From positions 1,025 to 13,618 of the forward strand of contig DHKA01000064.1 of the NCBI GenBank assembly GCA_002404605.1: a DNA stretch of 12,594 nt, written 5' to 3'. The stretch is from Clostridiales bacterium UBA4706. Its GTDB lineage: Bacteria; Bacillota; Clostridia; Oscillospirales; Oscillospiraceae. Below the pieces are notes generated by a model that did not search any database, was not told the origin of the DNA, and saw nothing but the letters and a program-made list of their open reading frames with translations. Positions 6,037 through 12,594 of this stretch are shown here, piece by piece; position 1 is the first letter of the stretch; each line of letters begins with the position of its first letter. A program made the position numbers and the translations under genes.

Positions 6037-6048
6037 GGAGGTCGTGAA

Positions 6049-9000
6049 ATGAAAAAGAAGCTGTTAGCGCTGTTCCTCTGCTGCGCTCTCTCTTTCGGCC
6101 TCGTGACGGCGGCGCTCATTACCCCCGCCTCTGCGGATGACGACTTCCTTGTTTACGGCAAGGATGGCGCTGTTGCGCACACCGTTGTCCTTCCCAAAAA
6201 TGAGAAGGCCGCGCTCACTGCGGTTGCCGCATCCGGCTCCGGCCTCTATCAGTGGCAGATCCAGGTCGGCGGCGACGTCTGGGCGAACATTGCCGGTGCC
6301 ACCGGCGTGGAGCTGGAAGCCGGCTACGCGCTCGTGGCGAATCTGCTGTACGGCGGCGCGGCGAATCTCCGCTGCCGTCTCACCGTGGGTGAGGACGTGT
6401 CCTATACGAACACCGTCACGGTGCAGATCACGGACGAAACGCCCGTCTCCGCCCCGGCGCTGGCTCCGAAGGCCCCGACCGTCATTTCCGAGGCCGAGGC
6501 TGTCGGCGAGCCGACCATCATCCCCCCGCAGAGCACCGTGGAAGCAACTCCCGCTGCAGATAGCGCTCCGGCGGCTGAAGCTGCGCTGACCTCTGACGCT
6601 GCTCCGGCGGATGAGGCTCCCGCCGAGGACAGCATCAACCTCATGAGCGACGAGATCCCCGCAGACGAGGGGACGAACGATGTTGCCCCCGCGACCTACA
6701 GCATCATTATCAACTATGTTTTCAAAGACGGATCGCAGGCGGCCAACCCGTGGACGGCTACTGTCGGCGCGGGAACTTCCTACACCGTGGATATCACCAG
6801 CCCCATCGTTGTTGGCTATAAAGCGGATCAGGAAACCGTGCATGTCGATGTAACGGCGATCAGCAAGGACGAGACGTATACCGTTACATACTCTCCCGAT
6901 TTGGTTGACTTCACCGTTAAGTACTATCAGCAGAATGTTACCGGCGCGGAGTATACGCTGGCAGAAACCGAGACGAAAAAAGGCTATACCGAGGATCTGG
7001 TCGGTGCAGACCTTGCAAAAGAATTTCCCGGCTTCTATTCTCTGATCTATGTTACTGACACCAAGATCGCGGCAGACGGCAGCACGGAAGTCGAGATTTA
7101 CTACGACCGCTACTACTATCTGATGAAGCTCAATTTGGATGGCGGTTACGGTCTTGAGCCGATCTATGCCCGTTATGGCACGCCCATCACCATCGGTGAA
7201 CCCACCAAACCGGGCTATACCTTTGCCGGTTGGAACCCCGCGCTTCCCGCCACCATGCCCGCGCGGGACATCACCCTTACGGCCCAGTGGGAGCTCGGCA
7301 AAGCCGGATTTAACGTCGTTTTCTGGTATGAAATTGCAAACGATGACGGCTACAGTGTGGCCGGAACCTTTAAGCCCGCCAATGTCGCCCCCGGCACGAC
7401 GGTGAAGAGCAGTGATTATAAGAATCAAGACTTCACAGGCGGAGATACCAAGCATTTCACCTACAATGCGGCCAAGGCCGAGACTGTCACCGTCAAGGGC
7501 GACGGCTCCACTGTGCTGAATGTGTATTATACGAGAAATACGTATACGTTGACGTTTAGGGTTTGGGAAAGCGGCTTTTTGGGATTTGGTGGCTCATGGA
7601 AAACAGTAAAGACCATTACGGCAAAGTACGGTGCGGACATCCACGACAATTTCCCGATCAAGGACGGAAACGACACCATTTGGTGGAAAGTGCCGGACGG
7701 TTGTAAGTCTTTTAAGCCTGGAACACAGTTGGGCAGCATTGATACTATGCCCGGTGAAAATATTACGTTCGACTCAGCCGGTGCGGATTCTGGCGCAGTA
7801 CTTTGGTATTACGTAGAAACATTGAATGGTGCGACTGGAGATTACACGCACGACGGAAAGAACTTCAAATTATACAAAAAAATCGATATTGAGCAATCCG
7901 GCTGGCTGACGTATACAGAAGAGTTTCACAACATTACAGGTTTTTCGCAATGGTGGTCAGATCCCGCTTTCTCTAAAATGGAACAGGGCGGTACTACTTC
8001 CGGTGTAAACAAAAACAACTACCTCTGCTACACCCGCAACAGCTACAACCTGAAGTTCTACAATTACAATTCGTATGTGGACGATAAGGGCGGCAATGTG
8101 CAGTATGAGGCACCGCTGAACGGCTACAACTTCACGCCGGCCTATCCTTCCGATCTTGAGCCGAACGCCTATGTGTTCGCCGGTTGGTATACAACGGTCG
8201 ATTGTCTTGATGGTACAGAGGTCAATTTCGACACGATGACAATGCCCGCCTCGGATGTGATCCTCTATGCCAAGTGGACGACAGCGACGCATACTGTTAA
8301 AACCTTCCTGACAGAAGATGTTGTAAAAAATGCTGAGCCGCTGAACACATGGGAAAAGGTCCCTCATAACACAACGGTAACTGCTCCGGCAGAGCCGAAA
8401 AATGGCGACTATAAGTTTGATGGCTGGTTCTACAGAACCGAGACCGGTGAAGAAAAGGCGTATGACTTCCAGATCCCTGTACACCGTGACCTCGACCTTT
8501 ACGCCAAGTGGAGCTCCAACGTACTGGTGCAGTACGCCATCAAGTATGCCGTGAAAAACGACGATGGTTCTCTTACCTATATTGCGGAGGACACGGTCGG
8601 CAGTGCTCTTGCGGGCACAACCAAGACCTTTGACGCGAAAACCGGCACGCAGCTGAACGAAGGCTACCAGACCGGCTATTTCCCGGAGACCGGCAGCCAC
8701 TCCATCACCTTCAGCGTCGAAGGGAACAACGACTTCACATTCATTTATGTTCCCAAGCCGGAAGTCCCGTATACGGTCAAGTATCTGGAAAAAGGCACGG
8801 GCAACGTACTTCATGACGAAAAGAACGTAACGACATACGATGCCGTTGTTACGGAGACCTTTGTAGCGATCAAGGGATACGCGCCGGACGCTTACCAGAA
8901 GCGGCTGGTGCTCTCCGCCGAAGGCAACGAGATCATTTTCTGGTATACCAAGGACGATGTCCACGCGCCGGTGCAGATCATCCACTGGACGCAGAACATC

Positions 9001-10032
9001 GCGGGGGATAACTACACGGAATACCAGAGCAGCACGAACCTCAACGGTGTGATCGGGAATACGTATTCCGAAACGCCGCTCAACCTTCCCGGTTTCAAGT
9101 TCAACGGCACAAAGAGCAACTCCAGCGGCGAACTCACCGCGGCTGGTCTTGTGCTGAATCTCTACTATGACCGCATCGAGTATCCCTATGAGTTTAGATT
9201 CCTTGAGCAGGGCACGGACAAGGTTCTGGCTGAAGCCGTTACCGGAAACGCCCGCTACCAGAAGCTGGTGACGCAGGGAGCAAAGGACATCCCCGGCTAC
9301 ACGTTGGTGAGCGCAGAAAATCAGTCCATCAACATCGCCATTGAAGAGGGCGCGACAGCGGTCAAGAATGTCAAGACCTTCTACTACACCGAGCAGACGG
9401 TAGACATCAAGTATGTGGTCGTCGGTCCGGACGGCTGCGGCACGCTGGATAACTATCAGGAAGTGCAGCTCAAGGTTATGACTGGCACACCGAAGGGTTC
9501 TACGCCCACAGCTAATCCCGGCTTCAAGTTCGTTGGCTGGTACTCAGACAAAGATTGCGTGATGGACGTAGCCGGGAAAATCCCCAATGCAGTGAATCCG
9601 GAAACCAACAAGCTGACTCCGCAGAAGAGAACGGATGGTTACCATTATGAATGGACTTACTACGCCAAGTTTGAACCCGACGTGGCTGATCTGACCATCA
9701 CCAAGCAGGGCTATCAGGAAATCGATGAGGGACAGAGCTTCATCTTCAAAGTCACGGGCGGCGATTTGCCCGCAGGGGGAATGGATGTAGTCATTCAGGG
9801 CAACGGCTCCGTGACCATCAAGGGGCTGAAAATCGGCACCTACACCGTCACCGAAGTGACCAACTGGAGCTGGCGGTACAAAGCAGAGAGCAATTCACAG
9901 AGCATCGGCTTGAAGCCTGCAATGTCCAACACGGTCAACTTCACAAACACCCGCAGCAATGGCAAGTGGCTCGACGGCAACGCGTACAGCAGGAACGAAT
10001 TCATACCGAAATCGGCTGAACCCGCGAACTAA
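6049..10032 (+). CDS. Large secreted repeat adhesin (Ig-like, MucBP-like, InlB B-type repeats, terminal SpaA/Cna-B domain)
   Basis: A 1327-residue secreted protein. A conventional SPase I signal ends at PASA (Ala29). An Ig-like module with WQ and C-x-L-TV strands covers about 33-128, and an A/P/E-rich linker about 130-215. MucBP-like modules lie near 217-282, 288-353, 826-902, 907-966, 975-1041 and 1045-1113. InlB/Listeria-Bacteroides B-type repeats (GYTFAGW or related plus xLTAQW/LYAKW) lie near 360-415, 668-743, 748-822 and 1117-1208. A final SpaA/Cna-B-like domain covers 1213-1302, where Lys1219, Glu1269 and Asn1300 fit an isopeptide set. There is no LPxTG motif or C-terminal membrane segment; it ends in a short tail containing KWLDGN. 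It is likely an adhesin held by partners. AAGGAGG lies 7 nt before the ATG. Confidence 0.88.
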   Translation: MKKKLLALFLCCALSFGLVTAALITPASADDDFLVYGKDGAVAHTVVLPKNEKAALTAVAASGSGLYQWQIQVGGDVWANIAGATGVELEAGYALVANLLYGGAANLRCRLTVGEDVSYTNTVTVQITDETPVSAPALAPKAPTVISEAEAVGEPTIIPPQSTVEATPAADSAPAAEAALTSDAAPADEAPAEDSINLMSDEIPADEGTNDVAPATYSIIINYVFKDGSQAANPWTATVGAGTSYTVDITSPIVVGYKADQETVHVDVTAISKDETYTVTYSPDLVDFTVKYYQQNVTGAEYTLAETETKKGYTEDLVGADLAKEFPGFYSLIYVTDTKIAADGSTEVEIYYDRYYYLMKLNLDGGYGLEPIYARYGTPITIGEPTKPGYTFAGWNPALPATMPARDITLTAQWELGKAGFNVVFWYEIANDDGYSVAGTFKPANVAPGTTVKSSDYKNQDFTGGDTKHFTYNAAKAETVTVKGDGSTVLNVYYTRNTYTLTFRVWESGFLGFGGSWKTVKTITAKYGADIHDNFPIKDGNDTIWWKVPDGCKSFKPGTQLGSIDTMPGENITFDSAGADSGAVLWYYVETLNGATGDYTHDGKNFKLYKKIDIEQSGWLTYTEEFHNITGFSQWWSDPAFSKMEQGGTTSGVNKNNYLCYTRNSYNLKFYNYNSYVDDKGGNVQYEAPLNGYNFTPAYPSDLEPNAYVFAGWYTTVDCLDGTEVNFDTMTMPASDVILYAKWTTATHTVKTFLTEDVVKNAEPLNTWEKVPHNTTVTAPAEPKNGDYKFDGWFYRTETGEEKAYDFQIPVHRDLDLYAKWSSNVLVQYAIKYAVKNDDGSLTYIAEDTVGSALAGTTKTFDAKTGTQLNEGYQTGYFPETGSHSITFSVEGNNDFTFIYVPKPEVPYTVKYLEKGTGNVLHDEKNVTTYDAVVTETFVAIKGYAPDAYQKRLVLSAEGNEIIFWYTKDDVHAPVQIIHWTQNIAGDNYTEYQSSTNLNGVIGNTYSETPLNLPGFKFNGTKSNSSGELTAAGLVLNLYYDRIEYPYEFRFLEQGTDKVLAEAVTGNARYQKLVTQGAKDIPGYTLVSAENQSINIAIEEGATAVKNVKTFYYTEQTVDIKYVVVGPDGCGTLDNYQEVQLKVMTGTPKGSTPTANPGFKFVGWYSDKDCVMDVAGKIPNAVNPETNKLTPQKRTDGYHYEWTYYAKFEPDVADLTITKQGYQEIDEGQSFIFKVTGGDLPAGGMDVVIQGNGSVTIKGLKIGTYTVTEVTNWSWRYKAESNSQSIGLKPAMSNTVNFTNTRSNGKWLDGNAYSRNEFIPKSAEPAN
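7528..8030. other. Low-GC segment within the adhesin gene, bounded by a repeated peptide motif
   Basis: Hand counts give about 46% GC for 7561-7980 against about 67% for lines near 6241 and 6481 in the same gene. The segment encodes residues about 494-663. It is bounded by the motif YTRNTYTLTF at 494 and YTRNSYNLKF at 661, whose codons differ almost throughout. This fits an old domain gain or exchange rather than a recent duplication. The domain itself is W- and Y-rich and not one I can name with confidence. Confidence 0.5.
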
Positions 10033-10049
10033 GAAAGGAGGCGGCACTC

Positions 10050-10643
10050 ATGTATCAGGGATCCCACGCGAGAGCGAAGAAACACTCCAGAATCCGCATG
10101 AACAAGCTGGCCATCCTGTTCATGGCGGTCATCATGCTGATCGGCGCAGCCGTCGGCACGACCGTCGCCTTTCTGGTGACGAAAACCGAGTCGGTGGTCA
10201 ACGACTTTTCCTATGGCACTATCTCCACGGAGATCATCGAATCCTTCGACGGAACAACGAAGAGCGGCGTGCAGGTCAAAAACACCGGCGATACGCCCGC
10301 CTTCATCCGCGCCACCTATATCGTAACGTGGCGCGATGCGAGCGGAAACATCGTCAGCTCCGTCCCCAGCGGCTACTCCTACGAGTTGACAGAGAATACG
10401 GATGGAGGAAAATGGCAGAAAGTCGGCGGCTACTTCTATTATCCGTATGCTGTCGGAAAAAATGAAAGCACGGCTGGCAGCCTTCTCACCTGTACGGTGA
10501 CGCATCCGGAAAACCCGGAATACTTCCTCAATGTTGAGATCGTGGCAAGCGCGATCCAGAGCGAACCCGTGACCGCAGTGCAGGAAGCGTGGGGCGTTGC
10601 CATTGCCGATGGCACGGTGACGGCCTATACCGCCGGTAACTAA
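10050..10643 (+). CDS. TasA/camelysin-like SipW-dependent secreted protein 6
   Basis: A 197-residue divergent paralogue placed after the adhesin rather than with the other five. It has an unusually long hydrophilic N-region (about 20 residues, with KKH and RIR) before the hydrophobic core, and the likely cut is after TTVA (Ala40) before FLVTKTESVVNDFSYGTIS. The PG turn is replaced by FDGTTKSGVQVKNTGDTPAFIRATY, and the C-terminal strand VEIVASAIQ followed by VQEAWG matches the family end. ATG at 10050 is preferred over the internal ATG at 10098 because AAAGGAGG lies 8 nt upstream. Only 17 bp separate it from the adhesin and its stop overlaps the next ribosome binding site (TAAGGAGG). Its position suggests a link between adhesin and anchor (inference). 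Confidence 0.83.
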   Translation: MYQGSHARAKKHSRIRMNKLAILFMAVIMLIGAAVGTTVAFLVTKTESVVNDFSYGTISTEIIESFDGTTKSGVQVKNTGDTPAFIRATYIVTWRDASGNIVSSVPSGYSYELTENTDGGKWQKVGGYFYYPYAVGKNESTAGSLLTCTVTHPENPEYFLNVEIVASAIQSEPVTAVQEAWGVAIADGTVTAYTAGN

Positions 10644-10658
10644 GGAGGGGAGAACGAT

Positions 10659-11414
10659 ATGAAAAAATCGATGAAAAAGCTCCTCTCTCTCGTGATGGTC
10701 CTCGCCGCTCTTGCGGCGCTGACCGTCCCGGCGCTCGCGGCGGACGCCGCCGTGCGCCGCAGCGGTACGAACGGCATCGTGATCGAAGCCGTCGGCAGCG
10801 GCTACACGGACACCGACCTTTTTGACAACTTCAAAAACGTCATGCCCGGCGACGAGCTGACCGAGGATATCACGATCAAAAACAACGTCACCGGCTTTGA
10901 CTATGTGAAGCTCTACATCCGCGCCGTGCCGCACGATGCGCAGGGCAACCCGCTCACCTATGACGAGGAGTTTGAAAACGCGGACGGCAAGGATCAGGCG
11001 AACGTGGACGGCGAGCGTGACGAGACCGTCGCTTCCATGGCCGATTTCCTCGCGCAGCTTTCGATGGAAGTGTATCTCGTGAACGCTGACGGCACGAAGG
11101 AGACCATCTTCTCCGCCTCCCCGGACGAGAGCGCGCAGCTCACGGGCAGCGTCCTTCTCGGCTCGTTCGCCAAGGGCAAGAGCGCGAAGCTGCAGGTCGT
11201 TCTCCATGTTCCCGCGGAGCTCGGCAACGAGTACGCCAACCGCGTCGGCGAAGTGGACTGGCTGTTCACGGTCGAGGGCTTCAACAACGAAAAGCCCCTC
11301 ATCCCCACCGGCCAGCTCAACTGGCCCGTCGCAGTGTTCGGCGCGCTGGGCGTGCTGCTGATCGTTGGCGGTGTTATCGTCCTCACGAAGAAAAAGAAGA
11401 ATGAGGAAGCGTAA
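10659..11414 (+). CDS. TasA-like protein with sortase sorting signal, probable fibre anchor
   Basis: A 251-residue wall-anchored protein. It has an ordinary SPase I signal (PALA, cut after Ala27), not a SipW type. The mature part shows the same core pattern as the six TasA-like neighbours: NFKNVMPGDELTEDITIKNN, then DYVKLYIRA, a middle insertion rich in D and E, and a late strand KLQVVLHVPAEL. The C-terminus is a complete sorting signal: LIPTGQLNW at 214-222, a hydrophobic segment (about 224-243) and the charged tail KKKKNEEA. The motif deviates from LPxTG, but the TGQLNWP context is familiar from Clostridia proteins next to sortases. The sortase gene overlaps its end, so this is the obvious substrate. 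It probably ties the fibre to peptidoglycan (inference). Confidence 0.85.
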   Translation: MKKSMKKLLSLVMVLAALAALTVPALAADAAVRRSGTNGIVIEAVGSGYTDTDLFDNFKNVMPGDELTEDITIKNNVTGFDYVKLYIRAVPHDAQGNPLTYDEEFENADGKDQANVDGERDETVASMADFLAQLSMEVYLVNADGTKETIFSASPDESAQLTGSVLLGSFAKGKSAKLQVVLHVPAELGNEYANRVGEVDWLFTVEGFNNEKPLIPTGQLNWPVAVFGALGVLLIVGGVIVLTKKKKNEEA

Positions 11415-12168
11415 TAAAACAGGGATCGTCTTATTGACAGCGGGAGCAGTGCTGGTGATCGCCGCACTGCTCCTGTTTTCCCATAATAAGATCGAAGACT
11501 ACCGCGCCGGAAAACAGGCGGAGGAAACGCTCCGCGCTGTGGAGCAAGCCATGGCCGAGCGCGAAACGAGCGGCGAGACCGGTGCAGACGAAACTGCCGC
11601 AGTTACCGCCGATCCCGCCGCGGCGGGCACGCCCGGCGCTTCGGCGACCCCCGCCGTTTCGCCGCGGCCCGGCACAACGCCCCAGCCCGGCGCGACATCC
11701 GGCACATCCGGCGGCAGCCGGGACGAGATCCCCGAACCTCCGGCGCTCGATATGCCGACGGTACGCACCGGCGAGTATGACTACATCGGCTATCTCGATT
11801 TCCCCGGCCACGGCGTCACGATGCCCGTCGCCGCCGAGTTCAGCTTCCCCGCAATGGAGATATCTCCCTGCCGTCATACCGGCAGCGCGTACAACGACAA
11901 TCTCGTCGTAGCAGGGCATAACTACAATACGCAGTTTGCCGTGCTCTTCACGCTCCAGATCGGCGAGACCGTCACGTTTACGGACGTGGACGGCAATGTT
12001 CTTACCTACACGGTGCGGGAAACGACGTCCGTCACGCCGGACGATTCCGAGACCGTGATGAACAGCGGCTACGCTCTCACGCTCTATACCTGCACCTGGG
12101 ATACGACGGAGCGCATCACCGTGTTCTGCGAACGTACCGGCGGCACGATCCCCGGTGAAAATGAGTAA
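11401..12168 (+). CDS. Sortase (class B/D-like cysteine transpeptidase)
   Basis: A 255-residue membrane-bound sortase. An N-terminal membrane anchor lies at about 8-26, followed by a T/A/P/G-rich extracellular linker at about 55-115 and the catalytic beta-barrel from about 125. The triad is visible: His173 in VAGHNYN, Cys231 in TLYTC, and Arg238 in ERITVF. It cleaves a sorting signal and links the protein to peptidoglycan. The TLYTC box and single N-terminal anchor resemble class D or B housekeeping-like sortases; the subclass is not certain. The frame extends upstream to a TTG at 11365, but ATG 11401 starts with MRKRNK before the membrane helix. It overlaps the upstream substrate gene by 14 bp, so the two are likely translationally coupled. 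Confidence 0.9.
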   Translation: MRKRNKTGIVLLTAGAVLVIAALLLFSHNKIEDYRAGKQAEETLRAVEQAMAERETSGETGADETAAVTADPAAAGTPGASATPAVSPRPGTTPQPGATSGTSGGSRDEIPEPPALDMPTVRTGEYDYIGYLDFPGHGVTMPVAAEFSFPAMEISPCRHTGSAYNDNLVVAGHNYNTQFAVLFTLQIGETVTFTDVDGNVLTYTVRETTSVTPDDSETVMNSGYALTLYTCTWDTTERITVFCERTGGTIPGENE

Positions 12169-12176
12169 AAAAGCGC

Positions 12177-12238
12177 TCAACCGCCGGTTGAAAATACATA
12201 AAAACGCCAAATCAACCAACGGTTGAGCCAACTCAACC
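12177..12238. promoter_or_regulatory. Array of TCAACC-N3-GGTTGA dyads, probable operator
   Basis: Two 15-bp dyads share the form TCAACC-N3-GGTTGA: TCAACCGCCGGTTGA at 12177-12191 and TCAACCAACGGTTGA at 12212-12226. A single half-site, TCAACC, lies at 12233-12238. TCAACC starts are 35 and 21 bp apart. They end 9 bp upstream of the -35 of the candidate promoter for the HTH gene, a usual place for an operator. Which protein binds is unknown; the adjacent XRE-type protein, in its intact form, is the simplest guess. Confidence 0.6.
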
Positions 12239-12247
12239 ACAAAAACC

Positions 12248-12276
12248 TTGCCATTTTATCCGGCTGCGCCTATTCT
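12248..12276 (+). promoter_or_regulatory. Candidate sigma-A promoter for the truncated HTH gene
   Basis: TTGCCA (12248-12253, five of six to TTGACA) is separated by 17 nt from TATTCT (12271-12276, four of six to TATAAT). The start point would be near 12283, about 30 nt before the ATG. The promoter lies across the left arm and loop of the hairpin at 12253-12295. Confidence 0.45.
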
Positions 12277-12295
12277 TGGGGCATCCGGATAAAAT
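12253..12295. terminator. Hairpin after the sortase gene, possible terminator of the surface operon
   Basis: ATTTTATCCGG (12253-12263) pairs perfectly with CCGGATAAAAT (12285-12295). An inner stem of TGCGCC with GGGGCA extends it. It is followed by ACTTTTT on the plus strand and preceded by an A-run (12241-12245), so it could stop transcripts from the sortase operon and perhaps from the other side. It overlaps the candidate promoter at 12248-12276. Confidence 0.5.
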
Positions 12296-12315
12296 ACTTT
12301 TTGGAGGTTTACACC

Positions 12316-12453
12316 ATGGAACAGAACATTATTGGAACGACGATCGCCGCGCTGCGGCGCGAAAAGGGTCTCACGCAGGACGCGCTCGCCGCGCATCTCG
12401 GCGTGAGCGCACAGGCGGTGAGCAAGTGGGAAAACGGGCTTTCCCTCAATTAA
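12316..12453 (+). pseudogene. Truncated XRE-family helix-turn-helix gene
   Basis: A 45-residue frame with GGAGG 8 nt before the ATG. It encodes a recognisable XRE/Cro-type helix-turn-helix (residues about 6-40, with LRREKGLTQDALAAHLGVS then QAVSKWENG) and stops right after WENGLSLN. Homologues usually continue with a proline-led loop, a further helix and often a long effector part, so this looks like the 5' remnant of a larger gene cut by deletion or rearrangement. It might still make a small DNA-binding peptide, since the promoter, ribosome binding site and recognition helix are intact. The bases after the stop (12454-12521) show no continuing homology that I can see. Confidence 0.7.
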
Positions 12454-12521
12454 GGATACTTTTACAACAACCAAGCCCACGCTTACAGAACACTTTGCAG
12501 AAAACCATATCTGAATGGCAG

Positions 12522-12563
12522 GAGACCATACCCGTCCGCATGGGCTGGGTATGGCCTCTTTTT
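12522..12563 (+). terminator. Rho-independent terminator
   Basis: GAGACCATACCC (12522-12533) pairs with GGGTATGGCCTC (12547-12558), 11 of 12 positions, followed directly by TTTTT (12559-12563). It lies about 70 bp after the stop of the truncated HTH gene and would end its transcript. Confidence 0.75.
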
Positions 12564-12594
12564 GCTATCTGCGTTTCTTTTTGCCTTTTCCGTG

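Noticed and set aside
11365..11400. TTG start for the sortase at 11365
   Set aside because: It would add 12 basic residues and lengthen the overlap with the anchor gene. ATG 11401 gives a normal MRKR start before the membrane helix.
12565..12594. Possible end of a minus-strand gene (residues HGKGKKKRR then stop)
   Set aside because: Only nine codons lie in the window. A basic C-terminal tail is plausible, but the T-run of the nearby terminator is on the plus strand and does not support a minus-strand transcript ending there.
1..12594. CRISPR array, tRNA, rRNA or complete insertion sequence
   Set aside because: No spaced identical repeats, no cloverleaf-like tRNA sequence and no transposase or integrase frame were seen on either strand.

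Overview
The window looks like a surface-structure locus from a Gram-positive gut-type Clostridia, most likely near Oscillospiraceae/Ruminococcaceae. This is inferred from the high-GC coding regions, strong AGGAGG-type ribosome binding sites, a SipW-type signal peptidase with its client proteins, MucBP/InlB-type repeats and a sortase. The genus cannot be read from the sequence.

Layout. Bases 3-374 are the 3' end of an unrelated NUDIX hydrolase gene closed by a terminator. Bases 423-1062 are non-coding. They hold a run of five hairpins (439-619), a plausible extended -10 promoter (796-824), a leader hairpin, a 14-bp perfect palindrome (967-980) and a tandem 15-bp repeat that carries the ribosome binding site of the next gene. 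From 1063 to 12168 all genes run on the plus strand and look like one operon or a few overlapping transcripts. The order is a TetR-family regulator, a SipW-type signal peptidase (4-bp overlap), five TasA/camelysin-like secreted proteins, a 1327-residue repeat adhesin, a sixth TasA-like protein, a TasA-like protein with a cell-wall sorting signal, and a sortase. After the sortase come a cluster of TCAACC/GGTTGA dyads, a promoter inside a hairpin, and a 45-codon truncated XRE-type HTH gene followed by a terminator.

How the parts probably work together (inference). The SipW-type peptidase processes the special signal peptides of the six TasA-like subunits, which could co-assemble into a fibre by strand exchange, as known for Bacillus TasA. 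The sortase would link the seventh TasA-like protein to peptidoglycan, so that it anchors the fibre. The large adhesin, secreted by an ordinary signal peptide and lacking its own wall anchor, would be a tip, shaft or matrix partner. The TetR protein is the likely local switch.

The most unusual points are the number of divergent TasA-like paralogues combined with a sortase-anchored homologue, a four-segment set of mutually exclusive RNA hairpins ahead of the fifth subunit (5298-5391), the non-canonical sorting motif LIPTG, the long charged cytoplasmic tail on the signal peptidase, and a low-GC segment inside the adhesin bounded by a repeated peptide motif.
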